This document shows positions 8,365-17,786 of a DNA stretch of 64,000 nt, piece after piece. The position numbers and the translations under genes were made by a program. Source of the stretch: Microbispora rosea subsp. aerata (GTDB lineage: Bacteria; Actinomycetota; Actinomycetes; Streptosporangiales; Streptosporangiaceae); NCBI RefSeq assembly GCF_014647835.1, contig NZ_BMPY01000016.1:94873-158872 (forward strand), read 5' to 3'. Below the pieces are notes generated by a model that was given only the letters and a program-made list of their open reading frames with translations, was not told the origin of the DNA and did not search any database. Every line of letters begins with the position of its first letter. The first letter of the stretch is position 1.

Positions 8365-8400
8365 CCGATCGCCGGCCCTTCCGGCCGGGCCGGCGATCGG
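8365..8400 (-). terminator. Strong terminator of the acyl-CoA synthetase / jet transcript
   Basis: A perfect 14-bp stem: 8365-8378 (CCGATCGCCGGCCC) pairs with 8387-8400 across an eight-base loop, 150 bp beyond the synthetase stop on the minus strand. The rest of 8196-8547 shows no gene. Confidence 0.7.
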
Positions 8401-8547
8401 GAGCCGGGAGGCCCGGGCCCTGGCGTGCTGCCGGCCCGCTTCACGCTCGGCACCCTCCGCACCGCTCGATGGACGAGCAGGCGGAAACCAGGGCCGCCCG
8501 CTGCCGGGCGGCTTCACGCGGGGCCGGTCCGCGGAGGGGCGGCCGGG

Positions 8548-10242
8548 TCAGGCGCGCAGCTCGGGGAACTGGTCGTCCCGCCACTCCCCCGGCAGCGGCG
8601 TGCCGGCGTCCGCGGCGTCGGCCTCCCTGGCCCGCAGCTCGACCCGCCGGATCTTCCCGGAGATGGTCTTGGGCAGGTCGGCGAACTCGAGACGGCGGAT
8701 CCGCTGGTACGGCGCGAGCCGCTCGCGGGCGTGCCGCAGGATGGCCGCGGCCGTCTCCCGGTTCGGCTCCCAGCCCGCGGCCGGCATCACGTACGCCTTG
8801 GGCACGGCGAGGCGGATCGGGTCGGGGGCGGGCACGACCGCCGCCTCGGCCACGGCGGGATGCTCGATGAGCACGCTCTCCAGCTCGAACGGCGAGATCT
8901 TGTAGTCGGACGCCTTGAACACGTCGTCGGTGCGTCCCACGAACGTGATCGAGCCGTCGGCGTCCCGGACCGCGACGTCGCCCGTGTGGTAGAGGCCCGC
9001 GGTCATGGCCCCCTCGTCGCCGTCCAGGTATCCGGTCATCAGGTTGACCGGGTCGGCGGCGAGGTCGAGGCAGATCTCGCCCTCGTCCGCCGGTTCGCCG
9101 GTCACGGGATCGATCACGACGACCGGGACGCCGGGCAGGGGGCGGCCCATCGAACCGGCCTTCACGGGCGCTCCCGGCGTGTTGCCGATCAGCGCGGTCG
9201 TCTCGGTCTGGCCGTACCCGTCGCGGACGGTCAGCCCCCACGCCCGCTCCACCTGGGTGATGACCTCGGGGTTCAGCGGCTCTCCCGCGGCGACCGCCTC
9301 ACGCAGGCCGCCCGGCCGGTCGCCGAGGTCGGCCTGGATGAGCATCCGCCACACGGTGGGCGGCGCGCAGAACGTGGTGACCCCGGCGCGGCGGAGCTGC
9401 CCGAGCAGTGCGGCGGCGTCGAACCGGGAGTAGTTGTACACGAACACCGTCGCCTCGGCGTTCCACGGCGCGAAGAAGCAGCTCCAGGCGTGCTTGGCCC
9501 AGCCGGGCGAGCTGATGTTGAGGTGGACGTCGCCCGGGCGCACCCCGATGAAGTACATCGTCGTCAGATGCCCGACCGGGTAGGACACCTGGGTGTGCCG
9601 CACGAGCTTCGGCCTGCTCGTCGTCCCCGACGTGAAATACAGCAGCAGCGGGTCGCCGGGGGCCGTCGCGGTCTCGAACGGCTGCGGCTCCGGCGTCGCG
9701 TAGGCGTCGCCGTACCGGAGCCACCCATCCGCCTCGCCCACGCAGACGCGGCCGTAGTCTCCCGGCACCGCGTCGAACTTGCGCGTGTCGGACGCGTTGG
9801 CGATGACGTGCCGGACCCGGCCCCGCCGCACACGGTCGGCGAGGTCCGCCGGGCCGAGGGCGGTCGTCGCCGGCATGATCACAGCCCCGAGCTTCATCAC
9901 CGCCAGCATCGACTCCCACAGCTCGACCTGGTTGCCGAGCATCAGCAGCACGTGGTCGCCCTTGCCGACGCCCCGGGCGGCCAGCCACGCCGCCACCTGA
10001 TCGGATCGGCGGGCCATCTCGTCGAAGGAGTAGCGCCGCTCCGAGCCGTCCTCCTCCACGATCCACAGCGCCGTACGGTCGTTTCCCCGCGCGATCGCGT
10101 CGAACCAGTCCGTGGCCCAGTTGAACCGGTCGCCGAAGACCGGCCACGCGAACTCGCGCGCCGCCCGCTCGGGCTCCTCCCTCAGGCGCAGCAGCAGGTC
10201 GCGGGCTTGCCGGAAGAGGTGGATGCTGGTCGTCTCGCTCAC
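8548..10242 (-). CDS. Acyl-CoA synthetase (AMP-binding, medium-chain/aryl type)
   Basis: A 564-residue ANL-superfamily ligase that activates a carboxylic acid to acyl-AMP and then acyl-CoA. The P-loop is LYFTSGTTSRPKLVRHT (about residue 180), the A5 motif is DGYGQTETT, the hinge region is YHTGDVAVRD then GRTDDVFKASDYKISPFELE, and the catalytic Lys is in LPKTISGKIRR near the C-terminus. The pattern is closest to ACSM-like medium-chain or benzoate-type ligases; the acid itself cannot be read. GTG at 10242 is chosen because AAAGGAGT lies four bases upstream. It starts 58 bp after jetD on the same strand and may be co-transcribed with it by read-through, though it has no obvious role in Wadjet defence. 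Confidence 0.88.
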   Translation of the reverse strand: MSETTSIHLFRQARDLLLRLREEPERAAREFAWPVFGDRFNWATDWFDAIARGNDRTALWIVEEDGSERRYSFDEMARRSDQVAAWLAARGVGKGDHVLLMLGNQVELWESMLAVMKLGAVIMPATTALGPADLADRVRRGRVRHVIANASDTRKFDAVPGDYGRVCVGEADGWLRYGDAYATPEPQPFETATAPGDPLLLYFTSGTTSRPKLVRHTQVSYPVGHLTTMYFIGVRPGDVHLNISSPGWAKHAWSCFFAPWNAEATVFVYNYSRFDAAALLGQLRRAGVTTFCAPPTVWRMLIQADLGDRPGGLREAVAAGEPLNPEVITQVERAWGLTVRDGYGQTETTALIGNTPGAPVKAGSMGRPLPGVPVVVIDPVTGEPADEGEICLDLAADPVNLMTGYLDGDEGAMTAGLYHTGDVAVRDADGSITFVGRTDDVFKASDYKISPFELESVLIEHPAVAEAAVVPAPDPIRLAVPKAYVMPAAGWEPNRETAAAILRHARERLAPYQRIRRLEFADLPKTISGKIRRVELRAREADAADAGTPLPGEWRDDQFPELRA

Positions 10243-10300
10243 GGTGACTCCTTTGTCGCGCAGGCCATGCAGGTCAACGTACGACCGTGTCTCGTGCGTG

Positions 10301-11569
10301 TCACCCCCGCAGGTCCGCCAGCAGGGAGTCGGCGACGGCCTCCTCATAGACGGCGATCCCCCGCTCACGCATCGCGTCCGCGAGAGCGGGATCCCAGGGC
10401 GTCGGCCCCGGCCGCCCGGTGAGCCGCAGGTGCTCGTCGCCCTCGGGGAGATCGCCGAGGTTCGCGAGACCGGCGAGGTAGTCGGCGGCGGACATGCGCC
10501 AAAGCCGCGCGCCGTGCCGTCGCGCGGCGGCGCCGGCCATGTCCACTCCCGGCCAGTCGAAGTCGCCGTGGTAACGCAGGCGGGCCCCGCCGCGTACGGC
10601 GACCGCCGCCAGCCGGTGGAAGGCCGTGGACGGGCGTCCCTCGGTGCAGATGAGAGGCGGGCATCCCGGCCCCAGTTCCGCCGCCGCGCGCCGCAGGACG
10701 GCGGGGTTCTCGCACACGTAGACCACCGGGGCGCGCAGGGCGATGGGGAAGGCGTCGAGCTGGTGCAGGGTGACCTGGAACGGCGTGCCGAAGCGGGCCG
10801 CGCCGGTCAGCCACTCCCCCAGCCCCTCGCCCTCCGCCGGCAGGTTCAGGACGAGGATACGGCTGGCGAGGTCGTCGACGACGACCTCGTGGCGATCCCA
10901 CAGCTCACGGCGTTCCTCGGCGGTGCCCGGGGCGGGAACGCCCGCGCGGATCGCCAGGGCACGCGACATCAGGGTGGACAGGGTGGCCGGATGGTCGAGG
11001 GCCTTGGGATGGCCGGTGATCTTGGTGGCCAGCTCGGCGAGAGTGATCTCCGCGTCGCCCTCGGGCCGCGCCTCGAGAAACTCCAGGACGCGGGCGGCCC
11101 GGGCGAGGGCCCCGGCCGTGCCCGGGCGGCGGGCGAGCTTGGTCACGGTGCCGTCCCGGCTGACCTCGTCGAGCCATTCGCGGTACCACTGCGCGCCCTC
11201 ATGCAGCGGGCTCTCCTTCGCGGGCCGCAGGGCCTCGTCGCGGGCGGCGCGTGCGCGGGCCGCCTCGAGGGGCCGGTTGCGCAGCGGCCCGCCGAGGGTC
11301 TCCAGCAGGTCGGCGAGGCCGAGGCCGGTGCCGTCGCGTACGGCGGCGTCGAGCTCGCGCAGCGTTACGCTGATGCGTTTGACGCCGGGCTCGCGGTAGC
11401 GGCCGGTGATGCCGATGAGGGCGTTACGTTCCGCCTCGTCGGGCTTGTCGACGCCGACCGAGCCGTCCAGGCTGCCGCCGTTGCGTTCCAGGCGGCGCCG
11501 CGCGGCCTGGAACAGGCGGCGATACTCCGGCCCCCGGTAGCGCTCCACCGTCTGTGCGGCCACGGTCAT
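10301..11569 (-). CDS. jetD: Wadjet JetD-like Toprim nuclease (TIGR02679 / DUF2399)
   Basis: A 422-residue protein of the TIGR02679 type, the JetD component of Wadjet systems. The C-terminal half carries a Toprim-like fold: the conserved Glu is in YVCENPAVLRRAA (about residue 290) and the metal-binding DxD is in YHGDFDWPGVDM (about residue 340). In studied Wadjet systems JetD is the endonuclease that cuts closed circular plasmids after the SMC-like complex has extruded the loop. The start ATG overlaps the jetC stop by ATGA. The N-terminal part is a helical arm that should contact JetA/JetC (family knowledge). All Toprim residues expected for activity appear present. Confidence 0.85.
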   Translation of the reverse strand: MTVAAQTVERYRGPEYRRLFQAARRRLERNGGSLDGSVGVDKPDEAERNALIGITGRYREPGVKRISVTLRELDAAVRDGTGLGLADLLETLGGPLRNRPLEAARARAARDEALRPAKESPLHEGAQWYREWLDEVSRDGTVTKLARRPGTAGALARAARVLEFLEARPEGDAEITLAELATKITGHPKALDHPATLSTLMSRALAIRAGVPAPGTAEERRELWDRHEVVVDDLASRILVLNLPAEGEGLGEWLTGAARFGTPFQVTLHQLDAFPIALRAPVVYVCENPAVLRRAAAELGPGCPPLICTEGRPSTAFHRLAAVAVRGGARLRYHGDFDWPGVDMAGAAARRHGARLWRMSAADYLAGLANLGDLPEGDEHLRLTGRPGPTPWDPALADAMRERGIAVYEEAVADSLLADLRG

Positions 11570-14500
11570 ATGCCGGCCTCCACCTCGTCGGTGTCGTCGT
11601 CGCCGTCGGGGGCGAGGAGCGTGCCCTCGGTGAGCGCGGGCGCGCGGCGGCTCGGCCGGAAGCCGAGCAGCGTCTCGGCCAGCTCCTCGTTGCCGGAGAA
11701 CCCGGCGTCGGCGTCGATGGTCTGGGCGCCGTCCCAGAGCATCAGCATCGCCGAGACCACGTGCGCGCTCTTGTCGTGGTGCATGTCGTAGTGCGCGGCC
11801 ATCGGCACGGTGTCGAAGTGGATCCACAGGTCGTGGCCGGTCATGAACAGGTCGAGGCCGAACTTCACGGTCAGGCCCAGCAGCTCGGGCTTGTACCGGT
11901 CGTCGATGCCGGCGAACGCCTCGTCCAGCGCGATCATGCGCGGGCACGTGGGCTTGGCGGACGAGTAAAGAGCGTTGGCCGCGGCGAACAGCGGGAGGTG
12001 GATGGCCGCCGACTTCTCCCCGCCCGACATCTCCTCGTGCTTGGCTCGGGTGAGCTTCACCTCCTTCTCCCCGGGCACCGCGAGCACCAGCTCGAAGCTG
12101 TACCAGGAGCGGTAGTCGAGCACGTCGGCCAGGGCCTGCTTGTAGGTGGCACGCGGATGGGAGGCCCGGTAGTCGCGGATCATCTCCCGCAGCAGGCCCC
12201 GCAGCTCGGCCAGCCCGGCCGCGCCGAGCCCCTGCGCGTCCCGGTCGAGGAGCCGCGCGACCGCGACCTGCTTGTCGTTCAGCCTGTCCGAGCGGCCCCA
12301 CCGGATGCCGATCCTGGTGCCGGACGACATGGGACGTGACCGGGTGTCGTCGTTCATCCCGCGCACCAGGTCACGGGCGGTGCGGACCCGGTCGTGCACC
12401 TGCTGGGCGAGCGCGGTGAGCAGCTCGTCTTCCAGCACGGTCCGCTCCCGCTCCTCCAGCAGGAGCGCCTGCTCCTGGACGCGGTCGGCGACGCGCCGGG
12501 CGAACGCGGCGACCGGATTGCGGCCGCCCTCGTCGCTGACGTAGACCATCACGACGCCCGTCGGGTCGTGCTCCAGGCGGTAGTCCTCGGCGCAGCCGTC
12601 GAGCGCGTCCTGGAAGGTCCGCAGCGAGGCCGACAGCCGGCTCGCGGTGCTCTTGAGCGCGCTCTCCCCGGGCACCCGGATGTCGGCCATCTCCGCGGCG
12701 AAGGCGTCGAGCAGCGCGGCCACGTCGCCCGGCAGGACCCGGCCGATCAGGGCGGCGGGGTCCGGCGGCGGGCCGTCCCCCTCGACGTTCCTCTCGCCGG
12801 CCTCCTCGACGGCGCCGGAGCGGGCGGACAGCTCGGCCGCGACCGACGCGGCCGCCTCCGCCGGTTCGGGCCAGCCGACGTGCGCGGGCCAGGGGGCCGT
12901 GGCGGTGACGCCGAGCAGCGGGCGCAGCTCCAGATGGGCGTACGGCCCGAACGCCGCGACGTGCTCGAAGAGGTGGCCGAGCGCTTGAGCGAGGGACGCC
13001 TGCCCGTGTTTGAGGTCGTTCTGCGCGACGATGAGCGCCTCGTTCTCCCGCGCTGCGGCGGCGGCGTGCTTGTCGTACCGCTCGCGGACCTCGGCGAGGC
13101 GGCGTTCGGCCTCGCCGATCTGGGCGAGCACCTCGCGCAGCGGCGCGTCCAGGGCCTCCTCGCCCGCCCTGAGCTCCTCGACCTCGGCCCGGTGCTCCCG
13201 CTCCTTCTTCTCCAGGGCGCGGGAGGCCTCGTCGTGCCGGCCGCGCTCCCGGGCGATCGCGGCCTGCCGGGACGCCAGGTCGCGCTCCTCCGAGGCAGCC
13301 CGCTCGCGGCCGTCGTGCAGCCGCTGGGCCGTCGCGAGGAAGTCGTCGACGGCCCGCGCGACCGCGTCGATCTCCTCCTCGGCGACGGGCATGCTCCTTT
13401 CGGCCGCGACCTGCCGCAGCCGCCGGCGTGCCGCGTCGACCTGCGCCACCGCCGCGTCGAGGTCGCGGCGGCGGTCCGCGAGCACCGACCTCGCCTGGGC
13501 CAGCAGCGCGGACTCGCGGGACACGCGGGTGACCGCCGCGACGACCTCCGTGACGGACGGCAGCTCCCGCCGGGCCCGGGCGAAGTCGTCAAGGCGGCGG
13601 TTCACACGCGCCAGATCCCGCTCGGCGTCCTCGTGCGCCCGGCTCGTCTCCGCGATCATCTCGTCGTACTCGGCGAGCCTCGCCGCGCGGCGATTGGCCC
13701 GGTTGGTGGCGCCGATGAACTCCGGCGACGCCTTCGGCCGGGCGCCGAGCAGCACGCCGAGCCCGAACTGGGCCCGGCCGGTCACCGTGGGCGCCCGTCC
13801 GGGCGCGGCCGTGCCGGAGAGCGCGACCGACCGCAGCACGTCCATGACGACCGCGGCGGGCACCAGGTCTTGCTCCTCGGGCACGAGGACGTCGGCGAGC
13901 GTACGGCCCGGCGGGCGGCTCTCCTCGGGAAGCGGGACCAGGTAGCCGTCGGCTTCCAGGGCCTCCACGGCGTCGAGGGTCTGCCGCGCGTCCGGGTGCA
14001 CCCAGGCGGTGAGCAGGCCCGCGCCGTACAGAGCGCCTTCGAGACCGGCGGCCTCCTGCTCGCCGAGCCCGTCGGCGAACCGGACGAGCCGCCACAGGGG
14101 CGCCCCCGGGCGTCCGTCGCGGCTCGCCGTACGGCGGTCGTCGGGCGGCGGCGCCTCGTCGCGTTCCGCCGCGATCTCCTCCCGCTCGCGGCGCAGGCGG
14201 ACGAGGTCGGCGGCGAGGTCGCGCACCCGCGCGGACAGGCGTTCGGCGGCCCTGGCCGTCTCGGTGCGCCGTTCCTCGGTCCGCTCGCCGTAGACCTCGG
14301 CCAGGGAGGGCGCCCCGGCGTCGCCGGCGTGGTCGAGAGCCTCCGCGAGCGCCGCCACGTCGGCCGGCCCGGCCACCGCCCCATCGTCGTCCGCGTGCGC
14401 ACCGCCCGCCGACGTGCCGGCCGCGCGCACATCGCCCGCCAGCGCGTCATCCGCACGCGCACCGCCCGCCAGTGCGTTGTCCGCAAGCGCGTCGTTCGGG

Positions 14501-16248
14501 AGCGGGTCCCCCATGTGCGGATCGTCCGCGAGCGTGTCGTCCGGATGCGGGCGCTCACCGTTCAGGTGCCCCCGGAGAGTGCGGTCCGCGAGCGTGTGAT
14601 CGCGGCGGTCGTGCTCGCGGTGTGCGCGCGGCGGAAGCGCCGGCGCGGAGCGGGCGCTCTCCGGCACCTCGCTCTCCGTACGCTCGCCTTCCGGGCGCTC
14701 GCCTGTTTGACGCTCGCCTTCCGGCGGCTCATCGCCGAGGCGCTCGGGCGCGCGGGCCCAGCGGGCGGCCCAGGCGTCGAGTGCCTCCCGCGCGAGACGG
14801 CGCTCCGTCGCGAGAGCGGCGTCGGCGGCCTCGCACCGCCGTTCCCGTTCCTCGACCTCCTTGTCCGCCTTGTCCAGGTCGGTCTCCGCCCGCAGGCGGT
14901 CCCGCTCCGCCCCGGCCACCCTGGCGATCTCGTCGCGGACCTTGGCGACGTCGTCCCTGCGGGCGGCGGCACGCGCCTTCGCGGTCGTGAGCAGGTCTTC
15001 CCCGGTGTCGGCAGGGCCGTCCCCGTCATGGGATATCCCGGCCCGCTCCGCGGCGTCGGCGAGGTCCGTGGCGTGGCGGAGGATGGCCGCCCGCGCGCCC
15101 TCCAGCCGCTCCGCGAGCTCGCCCGCCTCGCTTTCCAGCGCGGCCAGGTGCTCGGCGTCGGACGCCAGCCGGGTGCGCTCCTGCTCGATCTCCTCGCCGG
15201 TCTTGGCGATCTGGCGGCGGCGCAGGTCCAGCTCACCCTGCGCGCGGTAGGCGTCGTCCGCGCGCAACGCCGCGAGGCGGCGCTCCAGCCCTTCCCGCTC
15301 GGTCTCGGCCTCGGCGGCCGCCGTCGAGGCGGCCTCGCGTGCCGCCGCCGCCTTCCTGCGCGCCTCCTCGGCCCGCACGAGCGTCCGTGCGTGCTCCACC
15401 GCGCCGTCCATCTCGACCTGGATGCGGGCGAGCCGGGCCTTCGCGTGGGTGCGCAGGTAGGCGACGTAGTCGGTCAGGAACGCCTTCACCGCCGCGTCGG
15501 CGACGGCGAAGTCGTCGAACTGCCTCTGGACCGCCGCCAGGTTCTCGAAGTCGCGGGCCGCCTGGTCGACCAGCTCCTCGTCGATGGGGCTGAGACCCGA
15601 GGTGAGCGTGGCCGAGACCTTGTCGGGGTCGAGGTCCTTGGCCAGCAGCGGGCGGCGCAGCGCCAGCAGCAGGTCGAGGAGCTGGGTGTAGCGCTCCCTG
15701 CCCAGCCCGAACAGCCGGGCGTCCACCGCGTCCCGATACTGGGTGGCGGTCTCGCTGTGGGCGTCCGGCCCGAGGACGGCCTTGAGCTGCCGCTCGGTGA
15801 GCGGCCGGGAGTCGGGCGCGATCAGCCCGAAGTCGACGCCGAGCCGCTTGTCGGTGACGAAGAACGAAGTGCGCACCCCGTCCCTGTGCCGGTGCGCGCG
15901 GATGCCGATGATCAGCGTGACGGTCTCGTCGGTCTCGGAGGGCTCCGCCGCGATCGGCCGGCGGGCGAACTCCATCCACACGTAGCCGTACTCGGCCTCC
16001 TGCCCCCGGTAGAGCAGGTTGGACTTCATCGTGCGGTTCTCCCCGCTGAACGGGTCGAGCCGCCGGGCGTCCGCCACGCCGTCCAGGATGAACGGGAAGA
16101 GCACCTCCAACGCCTTGGTCTTGCCCGAGCCGTTGTGCCCGCGCAGGACCAGCCGCCCGTCGGCGAAGACGAACTCCTCGTCGACGTAGTCCCAGACGTT
16201 GATCACACCGGCCCGGCTTGGCCGGAACCGGTCGCTCGGCGGCGTCAT
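11566..16248 (-). CDS. jetC: Wadjet JetC-like SMC ATPase (TIGR02680)
   Basis: A 1560-residue SMC/MukB-like ATPase. The Walker A motif is at residues 36-44 (RGHNGSGKT), long coiled coils flank a hinge, the ABC signature is MSGGEKSA (about 1406) and Walker B is MIALDEAFAGID (about 1437). JetC is the DNA loop-extruding motor that recognises small circular plasmids. Oddly, residues about 505-635 (14340-14750) are a charged low-complexity insert rich in repeats such as DDALAGD and LADNALAGG, lying within the first coiled coil before the hinge. The ATG at 16248 overlaps the jetB stop (TGATG); a GTG one codon earlier is also possible. Overlaps on both sides show strict operon coupling. Confidence 0.87.
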   Translation of the reverse strand: MTPPSDRFRPSRAGVINVWDYVDEEFVFADGRLVLRGHNGSGKTKALEVLFPFILDGVADARRLDPFSGENRTMKSNLLYRGQEAEYGYVWMEFARRPIAAEPSETDETVTLIIGIRAHRHRDGVRTSFFVTDKRLGVDFGLIAPDSRPLTERQLKAVLGPDAHSETATQYRDAVDARLFGLGRERYTQLLDLLLALRRPLLAKDLDPDKVSATLTSGLSPIDEELVDQAARDFENLAAVQRQFDDFAVADAAVKAFLTDYVAYLRTHAKARLARIQVEMDGAVEHARTLVRAEEARRKAAAAREAASTAAAEAETEREGLERRLAALRADDAYRAQGELDLRRRQIAKTGEEIEQERTRLASDAEHLAALESEAGELAERLEGARAAILRHATDLADAAERAGISHDGDGPADTGEDLLTTAKARAAARRDDVAKVRDEIARVAGAERDRLRAETDLDKADKEVEERERRCEAADAALATERRLAREALDAWAARWARAPERLGDEPPEGERQTGERPEGERTESEVPESARSAPALPPRAHREHDRRDHTLADRTLRGHLNGERPHPDDTLADDPHMGDPLPNDALADNALAGGARADDALAGDVRAAGTSAGGAHADDDGAVAGPADVAALAEALDHAGDAGAPSLAEVYGERTEERRTETARAAERLSARVRDLAADLVRLRREREEIAAERDEAPPPDDRRTASRDGRPGAPLWRLVRFADGLGEQEAAGLEGALYGAGLLTAWVHPDARQTLDAVEALEADGYLVPLPEESRPPGRTLADVLVPEEQDLVPAAVVMDVLRSVALSGTAAPGRAPTVTGRAQFGLGVLLGARPKASPEFIGATNRANRRAARLAEYDEMIAETSRAHEDAERDLARVNRRLDDFARARRELPSVTEVVAAVTRVSRESALLAQARSVLADRRRDLDAAVAQVDAARRRLRQVAAERSMPVAEEEIDAVARAVDDFLATAQRLHDGRERAASEERDLASRQAAIARERGRHDEASRALEKKEREHRAEVEELRAGEEALDAPLREVLAQIGEAERRLAEVRERYDKHAAAAARENEALIVAQNDLKHGQASLAQALGHLFEHVAAFGPYAHLELRPLLGVTATAPWPAHVGWPEPAEAAASVAAELSARSGAVEEAGERNVEGDGPPPDPAALIGRVLPGDVAALLDAFAAEMADIRVPGESALKSTASRLSASLRTFQDALDGCAEDYRLEHDPTGVVMVYVSDEGGRNPVAAFARRVADRVQEQALLLEERERTVLEDELLTALAQQVHDRVRTARDLVRGMNDDTRSRPMSSGTRIGIRWGRSDRLNDKQVAVARLLDRDAQGLGAAGLAELRGLLREMIRDYRASHPRATYKQALADVLDYRSWYSFELVLAVPGEKEVKLTRAKHEEMSGGEKSAAIHLPLFAAANALYSSAKPTCPRMIALDEAFAGIDDRYKPELLGLTVKFGLDLFMTGHDLWIHFDTVPMAAHYDMHHDKSAHVVSAMLMLWDGAQTIDADAGFSGNEELAETLLGFRPSRRAPALTEGTLLAPDGDDDTDEVEAGI

Positions 16249-17786
16249 CACTCCTCCTCCTGCGCCGGCGCGTCCCGCGTCGGCGGGGCCTCGTGTACGG
16301 ATGGATCCTCGGGTGCGGGCCAGGGCTCAAGCACGGGATCGTCGTGCGCGGACGGGGCCCCGGGCGCGGACGGATCCGGCCGCCGGGGTGAGTCCCCGTC
16401 CGGGAACGGGCCCCGGTCCGCGCCCAGGTCGGGCAGTGCCAGCGACAACTGGCCGCCCGAGGTCCGGGCGGGCAGCGCGGCCCGGATGTTGCGGTAGCGC
16501 AGCGCCGCGGGCAGGACGAGCACGCCGCCGGGCACCGGCCTGAGCAGCATCAGGTCGGCGAGGAAGCCGATGACGGCGTCGAGCAGCCCCCGGGGGTCCT
16601 GCTGCCAGGTGGTGGTGAACGAGGCCGCCCCGAACTCGTCGTACAGCTCGGTCGTCATCGCCTCGAGGCGGCTGCGCTCCACGAACGGCGCCTCGGCCGG
16701 CGCGGGCCGGTCTCCGGGGGACGGCGGCTCGGCCTCGGGCGCCGACCAGGCGAGCTCCGCGACGATCCCGTCGCGGGGCAGCCCCGCGTCCACCCGCGCG
16801 ACGAGGTCGGCCTGGTCGTCGGCGAGCGCGGGCACGGGGAGGAGGTCCGGCACGTGCTCGGGGTCCTCCAGCAGGTCGGCGATCTTGGCGAGCAGGAGGC
16901 CGGCGGCCCGGCTCACCGCGTTGCCCCGGCCGGGGAACGGCCGGTCGGTGAAGACACCGGCGGGGTCGGCGAGCATGACGCCCTCCGCGCGCCGCTCCAG
17001 GACCAGGCCGGTGAAGCGGACGAGGTCCTCGGCGAGCCCCGGGGCACGCAGCGCGTCGGCCACCTCGGGGTCGACGTCGGCGTAGTACACCACGGGAAAC
17101 TCGACCAGCAGACGCCGCGCCCGGCGGGCCGGGTTCGAGTGCGGCGGCTCGTGCACCAGGCCGGCCGCGCTGGTGAGGTGCTGGACGGGCCGGGCCGGTT
17201 TGAACAGCGCCGCGCAGATCTCGTGGTCGATGTCGTACAGCGCGTCGCCGCGCTCGGTGTCGCGCGCCCACCACTCCAGGCTGCCGTCGGACAGCCGCAG
17301 CGCCCCGCGGTCCACCAGCCACCCCAGCACGTCGACGATGGCCGCCTTGTGCGCGCTGATCGCGGGGTCGAAGCCGAGCCCGTCGATGGAGTTGGCCAGC
17401 GGCGTGAAGGTCCGCACCAGGTCGGCCAGGCTGATCTCGATGCGGGAGCGCTGGAACGATCCGAGCACCAGGCACAGGTAGGCGAGCCTGCGCCGGTCGA
17501 ACGGCTTGCCCTTCCGCGAGAAGATCGAGCGCTGCGTGGCGTCCAGGACGTCGAGGCGGCGGACCAGCCGCACGTGGTGGGTCGTGGCGATCAGCGTGTA
17601 GCCGAGCAGCTCGCGGAAGTCGCGCGTCATCTCGTCGGCCCAGCGCAGCACCTGGTCGAGCACACCGGGCCGCGGCCGTTCCTTGGTGATCAGGTCGCAG
17701 GTCAGCACCCGGCGGACCGCCTGCTGGTAGGAGCCGAGGTCGGCCGCGGAGACGCCGGCGGCGACCCTGGTGCGAGGAGCGGTCAC
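16248..17786 (-). CDS. jetB: Wadjet JetB-like protein (TIGR02678)
   Basis: A 512-residue protein matching the TIGR02678 type, the MukE-like JetB of Wadjet. Winged-helix character is visible in the first 250 residues (for example LDVLDATQRSIFSRKGKPFD, and LGWLVDRGALRLSDG). In the complex JetB binds JetC and the kleisin JetA and helps close the DNA compartment. GTG at 17786 is used: it overlaps the jetA stop (GTGA). The open frame continues far upstream only as antisense noise over jetA. The last 80 residues are Pro/Asp/Ala-rich and poorly ordered, ending in three Glu residues. Confidence 0.83.
   Translation of the reverse strand: MTAPRTRVAAGVSAADLGSYQQAVRRVLTCDLITKERPRPGVLDQVLRWADEMTRDFRELLGYTLIATTHHVRLVRRLDVLDATQRSIFSRKGKPFDRRRLAYLCLVLGSFQRSRIEISLADLVRTFTPLANSIDGLGFDPAISAHKAAIVDVLGWLVDRGALRLSDGSLEWWARDTERGDALYDIDHEICAALFKPARPVQHLTSAAGLVHEPPHSNPARRARRLLVEFPVVYYADVDPEVADALRAPGLAEDLVRFTGLVLERRAEGVMLADPAGVFTDRPFPGRGNAVSRAAGLLLAKIADLLEDPEHVPDLLPVPALADDQADLVARVDAGLPRDGIVAELAWSAPEAEPPSPGDRPAPAEAPFVERSRLEAMTTELYDEFGAASFTTTWQQDPRGLLDAVIGFLADLMLLRPVPGGVLVLPAALRYRNIRAALPARTSGGQLSLALPDLGADRGPFPDGDSPRRPDPSAPGAPSAHDDPVLEPWPAPEDPSVHEAPPTRDAPAQEEE

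Noticed and set aside
10242-10301. Acyl-CoA synthetase as a fifth component of the Wadjet system
   Set aside because: It has its own ribosome site, a 58-bp gap after jetD and a metabolic fold with no known role in Wadjet; adjacency is probably incidental.
12394-16497. Very long open frame antisense to jetC
   Set aside because: It is Arg/Gly/Pro-rich, lacks any family motif and mirrors the GC-rich third positions of jetC; jetC has clear ATPase motifs.
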